NCBI GenBank assembly: GCA_947498595.1 | Contig: CANMKX010000005.1 | Span: 62,001 to 126,000, forward strand | DNA from: an uncultured Aquimarina sp. | GTDB taxonomy: Bacteria > Bacteroidota > Bacteroidia > Flavobacteriales > Flavobacteriaceae | Length of the DNA stretch: 64,000 bases | Reading direction: 5' to 3' | In this document: in pieces, positions 23,810 to 32,663 of the stretch | Numbering within the stretch: position 1 is the stretch's first letter | How the letters are laid out: every line of letters starts with the position of its first letter | Program-made: the position numbers and the translations under genes | The notes under the pieces: generated by a model | The model's database searches: none | The model's input: the letters and a program-made list of their open reading frames with translations, nothing else | What the model was told of the DNA's origin: nothing

Positions 23810-25252
23810 TTAAAATTCTGCGTTAAGAGGTGTTCTTGGATAAGGAATTACATCTCTTATATTACTCATTCCTGTTACAAATAATACCAAACGTTCAAAT
23901 CCAAGTCCAAAACCACTGTGTGTACAAGTTCCAAAACGACGCGTGTCTAGATACCACCATAATTCTTCTTCATCAATATCAAGAGCTTTCATTTTTTCTT
24001 TTAAAACATCTAAACGCTCTTCTCGTTGAGAACCACCTACGATTTCACCTATACCAGGAAATAAAATATCCATAGCTCTTACAGTCTTTCCATCTTCATT
24101 AAGACGCATATAAAAAGCTTTGATGTCTGCTGGGTAATCAAATAAGATTACAGGACATTTAAAATGCTTTTCAACTAAAAAACGCTCGTGTTCACTTTGT
24201 AAATCTGCTCCCCATTCGTTTATAGGAAATTTAAATTTCTTTTTCTTATTAGGTTTAGAATTCTTAAGAATTTCTATAGCTTCTGTATAACTTACACGTT
24301 TAAAGTTATTCTCTAAAACAAATTTAAGTTTGTCTCTTAATAACATTTCACTACGTTCTGCTTGAGGCTTTTGTTTGTCTTCTTCAACTAATCTTTTTTC
24401 TAAGAAAGCAAGATCATCTTGACAGTTTTCTAAAGCATATTGAAGTACATATTTAATGAAATCCTCAGCAACATCCATATTTCCATCCAAATCGCAAAAT
24501 GCAATTTCAGGCTCAATCATCCAAAATTCTGCCAAATGTCGAGAGGTATTAGAATTTTCAGCTCTGAAAGTAGGACCAAAGGTATAAATCTGACCTAATC
24601 CCATAGCATACGTTTCACCTTCTAATTGACCAGAAACAGTTAAATTAGCTTCTCTTCCGAAGAAATCGTTTTTAAAATCAACTTCACCATCTTCGTTTTT
24701 AGGAATATCTTTTAAATCAAAATTAGTTACTTTAAAAGATTCCCCAGCTCCTTCTGCATCACTTCCTGTAATAATAGGAGTGTTTACATAGTGGAAATCA
24801 TTTTTTTGAAAATATTCATGTACTGCAAAAGATAATTTTGATCGAAGTCTCATGATCGCGCCAAATGTATTTGTACGAACTCTTAAATGAGCTTGCTCTC
24901 TTAAGATTTCTAAACTATGACGTTTTGGAGATAAAATAGTTTTTTTTAATTCTTCAGGATTAGCTTCACCTTCAACTTCTATTTTTTCTATAACGATCTC
25001 TACTTGTTGTCCTTTACCTTGACTTTCATGTAATATACCATGAACGCATAAAGCTGCACCAATGTTTATTTTTGACTTAATATCTGAATCAATAGTATTA
25101 TCTTCAAGTACACACTGTATATTATTAATAGTAGAACCATCATTAAGCGCAATAAAACGGTCATTCCTGAAAGAACGAACCCATCCTTTTACTGTCACTG
25201 GTTGCAACAATTTATCACTCTGTAATACATCTATTATTTTACTGTGTTTCAT
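23810..25252 (-). CDS. asnS: Asparaginyl-tRNA synthetase
   Basis: The 480-residue class IIb synthetase charges tRNA-Asn. It has an N-terminal OB anticodon-binding domain (VKGWVRSFRNDRFIALNDGS), the motif 2 region FRAENSNTSRHLAEFWMIEPE, and motif 3 with GFGLGFERLVLFVTG near the C-terminus. Length and motifs are standard. The start MKHSKI at 25252 is typical of the family. In many flavobacteria the next gene downstream is rpoN; here the catalase group and the rest of the accessory region intervene. Confidence 0.96.
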   Translation of the reverse strand: MKHSKIIDVLQSDKLLQPVTVKGWVRSFRNDRFIALNDGSTINNIQCVLEDNTIDSDIKSKINIGAALCVHGILHESQGKGQQVEIVIEKIEVEGEANPEELKKTILSPKRHSLEILREQAHLRVRTNTFGAIMRLRSKLSFAVHEYFQKNDFHYVNTPIITGSDAEGAGESFKVTNFDLKDIPKNEDGEVDFKNDFFGREANLTVSGQLEGETYAMGLGQIYTFGPTFRAENSNTSRHLAEFWMIEPEIAFCDLDGNMDVAEDFIKYVLQYALENCQDDLAFLEKRLVEEDKQKPQAERSEMLLRDKLKFVLENNFKRVSYTEAIEILKNSKPNKKKKFKFPINEWGADLQSEHERFLVEKHFKCPVILFDYPADIKAFYMRLNEDGKTVRAMDILFPGIGEIVGGSQREERLDVLKEKMKALDIDEEELWWYLDTRRFGTCTHSGFGLGFERLVLFVTGMSNIRDVIPYPRTPLNAEF

Positions 25253-25645
25253 TTGATTTACAATTGATTTTTTAGGATTAAAAAAATCCTGAAAATTAAT
25301 AATCTAAAAATGTATAATAATTCTATGTGGATAAAAATTATTATAGCGCAGCAAAGATAAATTTTTTGAGCAATAGCATTGCAATTGTTTCCTCCAAAAT
25401 CTAAAAAAGAATAAAAAAAACAAGAAAAAAATAAATGTAGATAATGTAGAATCGAGAAATCTGACGTTTTTTTAAAACAGGATTCTATAGAAAAACCGTA
25501 ATTATATGTTTTTTTTTATCTGAAACTGATGTTTTTTGAAAAAAAAACACAATTATTTTTTTTGCAGGAAATAATGTAACTAATTGATTTTTAATTGATT
25601 ATTGATTTTTTGGTTGTTTGTTTTTTATGGTTTTAACATAAACTT

Positions 25646-25678
25646 TTTACTTTTTATAAAAAAGGGGAATTTTCCCCC
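25646..25678 (+). promoter_or_regulatory. Conserved 31-33-base element, copy B
   Basis: It reads TTTACTTTTTAT, then an A-run, GGGG, AA, TTTT and CCCCC. It matches copy A at 3844-3874 over nearly its full length. As in copy A, a hairpin with a T-run follows about 110 bases downstream. The two copies lie in different intergenic regions, so a shared regulator or small-RNA family is possible. Confidence 0.45.
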
Positions 25679-25679
25679 A

Positions 25680-25818
25680 TAGAGCCTATTTTAAAATACG
25701 AAAAGGTACATTATATTGCATATGCAATTATGACGATTGTGTTTACGTTAAGTTTAGTTCGATAGGTTTTGGGGTAATCTATCTTACAAAGGTCCCACTA
25801 GGAGTAGTGGGACTTTTT
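25680..25818 (+). ncRNA. Candidate small RNA ending in a strong terminator
   Basis: A strong plus-strand terminator (25789-25818) has no plus-strand gene before it. The preceding 110 bases hold a 14-base palindrome and a GATAG/CTATC hairpin with a G-rich loop. The 5' end is set here only by the conserved element just upstream and is uncertain. I see no open frame or ribosome-binding site. It could also be a relic or an asnS-antisense leader. Confidence 0.35.
25789..25818 (+). terminator. Intrinsic terminator without an upstream plus-strand gene
   Basis: GTCCCACT (25792-25799) pairs perfectly with AGTGGGAC (25806-25813), extended by AA/TT pairs, and is followed by TTTTT. It is a textbook plus-strand terminator. 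Confidence 0.8.
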
Positions 25819-25840
25819 ATTGTTTTATACTTTAGTATAA

Positions 25841-25872
25841 AAAAGCCGCCATATTTAAATATAGCGGCTTTT
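25841..25872 (-). terminator. Terminator of the RND exporter gene
   Basis: AAAAGCCGC (25841-25849) pairs with GCGGCTTTT (25864-25872), and the inner ATATTT/AAATAT arms nearly close the loop. It lies 30 bases beyond the exporter stop codon on the minus strand and could act in both directions. Confidence 0.8.
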
Positions 25873-25902
25873 GTGTTTTAATAAAAAAGTATATTGTTTT
25901 AA

Positions 25903-28299
25903 TTAATCATTTTTAGGAAGTTCTTCTTCACTAGGGATGATTCTTAATTTTGGCTCTTTTAAAGTCCTTTTGTTAGCAATACTTCTTTCTAGAGATAATA
26001 ATAATGAAGGTAACAAAAGTAAATTAGCTAACATGGCAAATAACAATGTAGCAGATACTAATCCACCTAGAGCCTTAGTACCTCCAAAACTTGAAATCAT
26101 GAATACTGAGAAACCAAAAAATAATACCGTAGAAGTGTAAAACATACTGATACCAGTTTCTCTTAATGCTCCGTATACGGATTTGCGTATTTTCCAATTA
26201 TTAGCTTTTAATTCCTGTCTGTATTTAGCTAAGAAATGAATTGTATCATCAACAGATATTCCAAAAGCAATACTAAAAACAAGAATAGTTGATGGTTTAA
26301 TCGGAACGCCTAGATATCCCATTAAACCTGCCGTCATTAATAAAGGGAGTAAGTTAGGGATAAGTGATATTGCTATCATTTTAGTAGACCTAAACATCCA
26401 TGCCATAAATATTGCGATTAAAATAATGGCTAAAGAAAGTGATAGGACTAAGTTATTAACTAAATAGTTTGTTCCTTTTTGAAAAATTAAAGCTTTACCA
26501 GTGAAAGATACTTCATATCTGTCTTTTGGAAATAACTTTTCTAATTTAGGAGCAAGGTTAGTTTCGATACGCTCCATTTGTTCAGTACCTATATCTTTCA
26601 TAAAGGTAGTGATACGTGCATATCTACCGGTTGAATCCACATAGCTTTTCATAACTCCAGCTTCAGATTCGAAACTTTTTGCATATGGAAGAATGAAATT
26701 ACGTTCTTGACTTGTAGGTATTTGATAATATTTTGGATTTCCATTGTAATATGTCTGCTTGGCATATTTTACTAGATTTACAATAGAAATAGGTTTAGAG
26801 AGCTCAGGAACTTCTTCTAATAGCTCTTCTAGTTTATTCATTCGTTTCAAGGTCGAAAGTTTAAGTACACCTTGTTTACGTTTTGTATCAATTAAAATTT
26901 CTAGAGGCATTATTCCATCAAATTCTTCTTCAAAAAAGACAATATCTTTAAAAAAGGGAGCTTCATTTGGCATATCTTCTAATAAACTTCCAGAAACTTT
27001 AATTGTATAGATTCCTATAATGCTAAAAATAAGAATGATTACAGAAGAGATATAAATAGTTATTCTACGAGTTTTTACCATATGAACCATCCAATTCACC
27101 AAATCATATATCCAACGTTTTTTTAGATGCTTTAAATGGCGCTCTTTAGGTTGTGGAAGATAACTGTAGATGATAGTAATAACTAATAAACATAAAACAA
27201 ACAATGCAATAATGTTAATAGATGCAACAATACCAAACTCTTTAAGTAACTTACTTTCGGTTAAAGCAAACGTAGCAAAACCCGATGCTGTAGTTACATT
27301 TGTCATTAATGTGGCATTACCAACTTTTGTAATTACTCGTTGTAGTGATTTGGCTTTATTACCATGTTTTTTAATCTCCTGTTGATATTTATTGATAAGG
27401 AAAATACAGTTGGGAATCCCAATAACAATAACAAGAGGAGGAATGATCGCAGTTAATACAGTAATTTCATATTTTAATAAACCTAACAGACCAAATGCCC
27501 ACATTACACCTATGATAACAGCTGTCATTGATATAATAGTAGCTCTTATCGATCTAAAAAAGAAGAAAAATATTAAAGAAGTTACTAATAAAGCAGCTAA
27601 GATGAAAATTTCAATTTCATCCATTATATTTTGAGAGTTTAAAGTCCTGATATATGGCATACCAGAAACCTTAATGTCTACATTGTACTCTTTTTCAAAA
27701 GCCTCAACAGCAGGGATTAAATCTTTCTCAATAAAATCTTTTCGTATGATTGTATTTACAATATCCTTTTTGAGGTATAAAGCACTTTGTAGTGTTTTTG
27801 ATTTTTTACTAAAAACTAAGCCTTCATAAAATGGTAATTCATTAAATAACTCATGCTCGTATTTTTGAGCCTGTTCAATTGAAAAAACACTATCCTTTAT
27901 AAAAGGGACCAATTCAAAACGTGGAGGATCACTTTCTTTTTTTAATTTTTTAAGATCGTTTAATGAAATAATAAGTTCTATTTCATCATATTTTTTGAAA
28001 GAATTATTAAAATAATTCCATGCTTTTAATTTTTTAGGAGTAAAAAGAGCGCTATCTTGAATCGCCATAACGATAAGATTTCCTTCTTCTCCAAATTTCT
28101 CTAAAAACTTTTGGTATTTTACATTGACCTCATGATCATCCGGTAATAAGTTAGCTTCAGAAAATGAAAAGCGCATATGCTTCCATTGAAACCCTAAAAA
28201 AACTGTTATACCAATGATTAAAATAAAAATTGCTGCACGATTACGTAGTATAATACCAGCGACAGCGTTCCAAAACCCGAAACTAAATATCTTTGCCAT
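25903..28299 (-). CDS. RND-superfamily exporter (MMPL/SSD type)
   Basis: The 798-residue protein has the two-fold RND layout: one helix (about residues 18-36), a large periplasmic loop, a five- to six-helix block (about 230-385), a second single helix (about 412-430), a second periplasmic loop, and a final helix block (about 640-775). AFGISVDDTIHFLAKYRQE in the last block is typical of MMPL/patched-like exporters. It has no adjacent membrane-fusion or outer-membrane partner. The substrate is unknown; lipids or hydrophobic compounds are usual for the group. Confidence 0.9.
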   Translation of the reverse strand: MAKIFSFGFWNAVAGIILRNRAAIFILIIGITVFLGFQWKHMRFSFSEANLLPDDHEVNVKYQKFLEKFGEEGNLIVMAIQDSALFTPKKLKAWNYFNNSFKKYDEIELIISLNDLKKLKKESDPPRFELVPFIKDSVFSIEQAQKYEHELFNELPFYEGLVFSKKSKTLQSALYLKKDIVNTIIRKDFIEKDLIPAVEAFEKEYNVDIKVSGMPYIRTLNSQNIMDEIEIFILAALLVTSLIFFFFFRSIRATIISMTAVIIGVMWAFGLLGLLKYEITVLTAIIPPLVIVIGIPNCIFLINKYQQEIKKHGNKAKSLQRVITKVGNATLMTNVTTASGFATFALTESKLLKEFGIVASINIIALFVLCLLVITIIYSYLPQPKERHLKHLKKRWIYDLVNWMVHMVKTRRITIYISSVIILIFSIIGIYTIKVSGSLLEDMPNEAPFFKDIVFFEEEFDGIMPLEILIDTKRKQGVLKLSTLKRMNKLEELLEEVPELSKPISIVNLVKYAKQTYYNGNPKYYQIPTSQERNFILPYAKSFESEAGVMKSYVDSTGRYARITTFMKDIGTEQMERIETNLAPKLEKLFPKDRYEVSFTGKALIFQKGTNYLVNNLVLSLSLAIILIAIFMAWMFRSTKMIAISLIPNLLPLLMTAGLMGYLGVPIKPSTILVFSIAFGISVDDTIHFLAKYRQELKANNWKIRKSVYGALRETGISMFYTSTVLFFGFSVFMISSFGGTKALGGLVSATLLFAMLANLLLLPSLLLSLERSIANKRTLKEPKLRIIPSEEELPKND

Positions 28300-28400
28300 T
28301 CACTTATTTTGCTGAATGCAAAAATAGTAATTTCAACTATTCTATAAGCGGTATTTTATTGAAACTAATTATAATGTTATGATAAGATTATTTTATCACT

Positions 28401-30839
28401 TTATAACTTGAGATAAAAGGTGAATTTAAAAGCTAAGTTATCACTAAAATTAGGTAAATGATAAGCTCCATAACGATAAGCAAAACTTAAACCAAAACCA
28501 GCAAATATTTTATTGATCTCAAACCCTGATTCTTGATATAACTCATTAAGAGAATTGAATGAAACTCCATTGTGGTTTGTGATATTACTAACATCTCCAA
28601 GTGCATATCGATTGATTAATACAAGTTCTGGTTTAAACCAACTAGCAATTTTGAATGGGCGTAATTTATGTCTGATTTGTAGCGTTGCAAGCCGATCACT
28701 AAAAAACTCACTAAAATACATCGTTTCAAAACCTCTCCTACCAGCAACAGAAAAACGTTGTAAGACAGTTTCTCTTGTAGGACTATTTGGATATGCATGA
28801 TATAAATGTGTTAAAGGAAGATCTCCAGTAGCCCAATCCGCTTCAAATAAAAAGTTTGTACTAGATTCGTTTAAGCGATTGATCGTGTGTTCAACTTTTA
28901 AACCTACTTTTGAATATGAAAAATCACCATTGAAAAGACCAGAAATTCCTTGAGTAAATTGGCCGCTTATTTTAGGGTAACCATCATGTATTTCTTTTAA
29001 TCCATTAGGTGTTTTTAAATATTTACTAAAAGGACTCCATCGTAAAGAGAGTGTTGCTTCGGTTAATTTGTAAGAAGAATAGTTTTGATTTCCATTTGTA
29101 TATGTGTATCCTCCCGTTTGATTGATTTCACTTACCGAGAATTGAGTTTCAGATAATAGAGTAGGAGCAATGCGATGTTGTAAACTACTACGCCAAGTGC
29201 GGTGTTTATAATAAAAATCAATATTAACAAGTCTAGGCTCAAATAGAGAATATACACGTTTGTCCGTAAGGTATGCAAAACTACCAACTTCACTTAAATC
29301 ATCAGTATAATTAAGGTTAAGCCAGGTACCAGTGTTTTTATTCAATAATACACCACCACCAGCACTGTATTTGTACTTTTTGTCTTTAAATCCATATACT
29401 AAATAACCGTCAAGTCTAAAATGCTCAGACAGTTTGTCATTGGTAATTCCTCCAATACCTAATCGTAAACCTTCAAAATTATTATATTTAATAGGATATC
29501 TTAAATCAAAATCAAAGAAACCTACTGGGTAATATCCAATATTAAAACTTTGAATAACATTTATACGTCGTTCTATATTTTGAGCTTCTACAATACTATC
29601 AATAATAGGAAATGATTTGATATCCTTTTCTGTTATAGCAGTTGTTCTGTATTGCTCCCAATAACTTTCGGGTTTATTAATTGCTTCTTGATCAATTTGT
29701 ATTGAAACATTAGGTTTTTTTAATGAAACACTATCATTGAGTTTGATGTCAAAATAATCGGTTTTTGAAACAAGAAAGTCTTTATCATGAGAAGGGTCTT
29801 TTTTGTTTTTAGCCAATCTTCCTACAGAGATGCTTCCTCCAAAAAGAGTTACTTTTTGTTTACCATTACCTTGCCTGATGATTATTTCATTATTTTTAGG
29901 GAACCATTTTTTTTCTTCTGGAAAATATTCAAAATTATGTGTAGCCATAATATTTAATTCTCCCTTAAGTTCAACCTTTGCTTTTTGAATAGCTAAAGTT
30001 TCAACATCAAGATATAAAACACCTTCTAAGCTTGCATAAGATTTTGAGCGACGAGGCTGAAATAAAATAACATAAGCAGGACGAGAAGTTTTTGTTGTGT
30101 CTAGTATTTTATAATAATAATTACGTATCGAGCGCTTAGATAAAGGACCAACATATTTATTGTCAAAAATGACATAATTTTCATTGTAGACTGTATTAGA
30201 TTGTACTGTAATTCCTAAAACGTCATAAATAGGTTTTTTAAACCCTGTCATTTGAGTTGCTAGTACAGTTTCTTGTTCTCCTTTGCCTTGTTGGAAAATA
30301 TGTTTACTAACTCTTTCGGATAAAAAAGAATGTGCATCATTAAAAATTGATTCAATATCAGTGTCTGCAGTATCTTGACTTTCTAAAGAAACAGTGTTTT
30401 CTTCAGTTATTTTGAACTTATTATAACTTTTATAACTATAAGTTGGTAAAGATGAATTAGGATTGTTTGTTATTCTCTGATTAATTGCTTTTTGAATAAT
30501 AGTTTTAGTATTATTTTCTACGGCATTGATATTTACAGCATCTAAGTCTTCTTCTTTGGGAGATAACTTAAGGATTAAATTATTTTCATCAAGAGAATTG
30601 ATTGTAATAGTTTTGGTTTGATATCCTAGATAACTAGCCTCTATCGTAGATGGTGTTTTGGTTATAGTGATAGAAAAATCTCCATTAATGTTTGATAATG
30701 TATATTCAGAATCGCTTTTAATAGTCGCAAAGGCAAGTGTATTATCATTACTAGAATCAATTATTTTACCCGTAATTGTATTTTGAGAATAGGAGGTATA
30801 CGATATTAAAAAATAAAGAGCAAATAGGAGGTATCTCAT
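28401..30839 (-). CDS. DUF5686 outer-membrane protein with carboxypeptidase-like regulatory domain
   Basis: This 812-residue protein has a signal peptide (about residues 1-18, ending YTSYSQ). It then has a CarbopepD_reg_2 beta-sandwich (about 20-100, ITGKIIDSSNDNTLAFATI) and a DUF5686 region that ends as a beta-barrel, with alternating aromatic residues and a terminal FKFTFYLKL. The family is common in the outer membrane of Bacteroidota and its substrate is unknown. It is probably transcribed alone, because a terminator precedes it. Confidence 0.88.
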   Translation of the reverse strand: MRYLLFALYFLISYTSYSQNTITGKIIDSSNDNTLAFATIKSDSEYTLSNINGDFSITITKTPSTIEASYLGYQTKTITINSLDENNLILKLSPKEEDLDAVNINAVENNTKTIIQKAINQRITNNPNSSLPTYSYKSYNKFKITEENTVSLESQDTADTDIESIFNDAHSFLSERVSKHIFQQGKGEQETVLATQMTGFKKPIYDVLGITVQSNTVYNENYVIFDNKYVGPLSKRSIRNYYYKILDTTKTSRPAYVILFQPRRSKSYASLEGVLYLDVETLAIQKAKVELKGELNIMATHNFEYFPEEKKWFPKNNEIIIRQGNGKQKVTLFGGSISVGRLAKNKKDPSHDKDFLVSKTDYFDIKLNDSVSLKKPNVSIQIDQEAINKPESYWEQYRTTAITEKDIKSFPIIDSIVEAQNIERRINVIQSFNIGYYPVGFFDFDLRYPIKYNNFEGLRLGIGGITNDKLSEHFRLDGYLVYGFKDKKYKYSAGGGVLLNKNTGTWLNLNYTDDLSEVGSFAYLTDKRVYSLFEPRLVNIDFYYKHRTWRSSLQHRIAPTLLSETQFSVSEINQTGGYTYTNGNQNYSSYKLTEATLSLRWSPFSKYLKTPNGLKEIHDGYPKISGQFTQGISGLFNGDFSYSKVGLKVEHTINRLNESSTNFLFEADWATGDLPLTHLYHAYPNSPTRETVLQRFSVAGRRGFETMYFSEFFSDRLATLQIRHKLRPFKIASWFKPELVLINRYALGDVSNITNHNGVSFNSLNELYQESGFEINKIFAGFGLSFAYRYGAYHLPNFSDNLAFKFTFYLKL

Positions 30840-30871
30840 TATATAAAATTCTTTTGAAGCGAAGATATAAA

Positions 30872-30900
30872 AAAAGCACCTATTTTTTTTAGGTGCTTTT
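30872..30900 (-). terminator. Terminator after frr
   Basis: AAAAGCACCT (30872-30881) pairs with AGGTGCTTTT (30891-30900). On the minus strand it follows the frr stop by about 20 bases and ends in a T-run. Confidence 0.85.
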
Positions 30901-30921
30901 ATATGAATATAAATACTGTAA

Positions 30922-31485
30922 TTAAACAGTCATAATTTCTTTTTCTTTTATTACAAGAATTTCATCAATCTTTTTGATGTGACCATCTGTAAGTTGTTGA
31001 ATATCTCCTTCTGTATTTTTTGCTAAATCTTCAGAAAGACCATCTTTTTCTAACTTTTTTATTTCAGTATTAGCATTTTTACGATCGTTACGAATACCAA
31101 TTTTAGCATTTTCAGCTTCGATTTTAGCTTGTTTCACTAAGTCTCTACGGCGTTCTTCAGTTAAAGGAGGAACAGTGATAATAACACTCTCTCCATTATT
31201 CATAGGATTGAACCCTAGATTAGCCAGCATTATACCTTTTTCTATTTGAGGTATTAATGATTTTTCAAATGGTTGTATAGAGATTGTTCTTGCATCAGGA
31301 GTGTTTACATTTCCTACTTGACTTAATGGAGTAGGAGATCCGTAATATTCAACCATAACACCACCTAACATTGCAGGTGAAGCTTTACCAGCTCTAATAT
31401 TTAATAATTGCTTCTTAAGATGATTAATAGCATCTTGCATGGATTCTTTAGTCGAATCTAATATAAAATTTACTTCTTCAGTCAT
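30922..31485 (-). CDS. frr: Ribosome recycling factor
   Basis: The 187-residue protein splits the post-termination ribosome together with EF-G. It contains LLNIRAGKASPAMLGGVMVEYYG, the central PLTEERRRDLVKQAK and a C-terminal helix bundle, all at family positions and length. It lies 56 bases after pyrH and is probably co-transcribed with it, a common order in bacteria. A terminator follows. Confidence 0.97.
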   Translation of the reverse strand: MTEEVNFILDSTKESMQDAINHLKKQLLNIRAGKASPAMLGGVMVEYYGSPTPLSQVGNVNTPDARTISIQPFEKSLIPQIEKGIMLANLGFNPMNNGESVIITVPPLTEERRRDLVKQAKIEAENAKIGIRNDRKNANTEIKKLEKDGLSEDLAKNTEGDIQQLTDGHIKKIDEILVIKEKEIMTV

Positions 31486-31541
31486 CGTAAAATATTTTCT
31501 TTAAGGATATTACAAAATATCCTAAATATTGTTAATTTGTA

Positions 31542-32249
31542 TTATAGGTTTACTTTAGTTCCTATAGTTTCTCCAGAAACAACTTTTAATAAGTTTCCAC
31601 TTTTGTTCATGTCGAAAACTATAATAGGTAATTCATTTTCTTGACTTAAAGTAAACGCAGTTGTGTCCATTACCTTTAAACCTTTTCTTAATACATCATC
31701 AAATGTAATAAAATCAAATTTAGTAGCATCAGCGTTTTTCTCTGGATCATCTGTATAAATACCATCTACACGAGTTCCTTTAAGAATTACATCCGCATCG
31801 ATTTCTATAGCTCTTAAAACAGCGGCAGAATCTGTTGTGAAATATGGGTTACCAGTTCCTCCTCCAAAAATAACAACACGACCCTTTTCTAGATGTCTCA
31901 TAGCTCTTCGTCGAATAAAAGGTTCTGCTACTTCATTAATTTTTACAGCAGATTGTAAACGTGTAGGGATATTGTGATCTTCAAGAGCGCTTTGTAATGC
32001 TAGACCGTTAATTACAGTAGCTAGCATTCCCATATGATCTCCCTGAACTCTATCCATACCTTTACTAGCTCCAGAGACTCCTCTAAAAATATTTCCGCCA
32101 CCAATAACAATAGCTACTTGAACACCTTTGTCGGTGATTCTTTGAATCTCTTGTGCATATTCAGCTAAACGTTCTGGATCGATACCATATTGGCGTTTAC
32201 CCATTAGTGCTTCTCCCGATAATTTTAATAATATTCTTTTGTATTTCAT
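31542..32249 (-). CDS. pyrH: UMP kinase
   Basis: The 235-residue protein phosphorylates UMP to UDP. It contains [13 protein letters not shown] at the start, [30 protein letters not shown] and a C-terminal region with SGETIGTKV. It is an amino-acid kinase-fold enzyme of standard length. A -7 promoter box is visible upstream at 32272-32279. It heads the pyrH-frr unit. Confidence 0.97.
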   Translation of the reverse strand: MKYKRILLKLSGEALMGKRQYGIDPERLAEYAQEIQRITDKGVQVAIVIGGGNIFRGVSGASKGMDRVQGDHMGMLATVINGLALQSALEDHNIPTRLQSAVKINEVAEPFIRRRAMRHLEKGRVVIFGGGTGNPYFTTDSAAVLRAIEIDADVILKGTRVDGIYTDDPEKNADATKFDFITFDDVLRKGLKVMDTTAFTLSQENELPIIVFDMNKSGNLLKVVSGETIGTKVNL

Positions 32250-32271
32250 AGTGCGGTTTTCCTGAATAGTG

Positions 32272-32279
32272 CAAATATA
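32272..32279 (-). promoter_or_regulatory. Candidate -7 box of the pyrH-frr promoter
   Basis: On the minus strand the sequence reads TATATTTGCAC, a match to the Bacteroidota TANNTTTG box, 23 bases before the pyrH ATG. I do not see a TTG at the expected -33 spacing. Confidence 0.45.
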
Positions 32280-32366
32280 ATCATATTCTTAATGTGAGAA
32301 ATATTTTGTGAACTAAAGGTGGTATAAAGTAAAGAGGTAAACGTATTTTTTTATGAAATGAATGAG

Positions 32367-32397
32367 TTGTTTTATTATAAAATAAGTTATAGGTTTG
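32367..32397 (+). promoter_or_regulatory. Candidate plus-strand promoter between pyrH and tsf
   Basis: TTG at 32367-32369 is followed by a 20-base spacer and TAGGTTTG at 32390-32397, which fits the Bacteroidota promoter pattern. No plus-strand gene follows, only a terminator at 32577, so it would drive a transcript of about 200 bases. Confidence 0.5.
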
Positions 32398-32403
32398 CTT
32401 CGG

Positions 32404-32603
32404 AAAACAAAGTGATCAATTGTAATTCATGATTTTTAAGAAGTAGTATCATTTTATTTGGGAATTTATTTTTTCAAGTTAATTGGGGAATTAACTATAT
32501 AGGGGTTGTGTGAATACACACATTAAATGAGAATCTTCGAATAATTGAATAAATTACTATAATTGACATAAACGGAATGCCTCCATTTGGAGGCATTTTT
32601 TTA
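32404..32603 (+). ncRNA. Candidate small RNA (about 200 nt)
   Basis: The interval starts about 7 bases after the promoter box and ends in a strong plus-strand terminator: AATGCCTCC 32576-32584, GGAGGCATT 32589-32597, then T's. Inside are a GTTAATT-GGGG-AATTAAC hairpin near 32478-32495 and a TGTGT/ACACA hairpin near 32510-32522. No convincing open frame is present. The flanking genes pyrH and tsf are on the other strand. The 414-base gap 32250-32663 holds nothing else except the tsf terminator. Confidence 0.5.
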
Positions 32604-32609
32604 TACAAA

Positions 32610-32643
32610 AAAAAGCCTGAAAATCTAAATTTTCAGGCTTTTT
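32610..32643 (-). terminator. Terminator after tsf
   Basis: A perfect 15-base-pair stem joins 32610-32624 and 32629-32643 with a 4-base loop. It lies 20 bases past the tsf stop on the minus strand. A and T runs on both sides allow bidirectional use. Confidence 0.88.
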
Positions 32644-32663
32644 GAATAATATGAAATCTTTAA

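Larger units (their letters stand above)
25253..25902. other. 650-base intergenic region between asnS and the RND exporter gene
   Basis: No gene is visible. The first 390 bases are very AT-rich with long A and T runs and must hold the asnS promoter. Then come a TTTTAACAT sequence (about 25632), the 33-base element B (25646-25678), a 14-base palindrome ATTGCATATGCAAT (25715-25728), a GATAG/CTATC hairpin (25761-25783) and two terminators (25789-25818, 25841-25872). The second half looks like a small plus-strand transcription unit. Confidence 0.6.

Noticed and set aside
25447-25487. TAGAATC/GATTCTA inverted repeat upstream of asnS
   Set aside because: Seven pairs around a 27-base AT-rich loop are expected by chance in such DNA, and no T-box or riboswitch signature is seen for asnS.
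28380-28397. TGATAA/TTATCA hairpin after the DUF5686 gene
   Set aside because: The stem is six A/T-rich pairs without a T-run, too weak to call a terminator.
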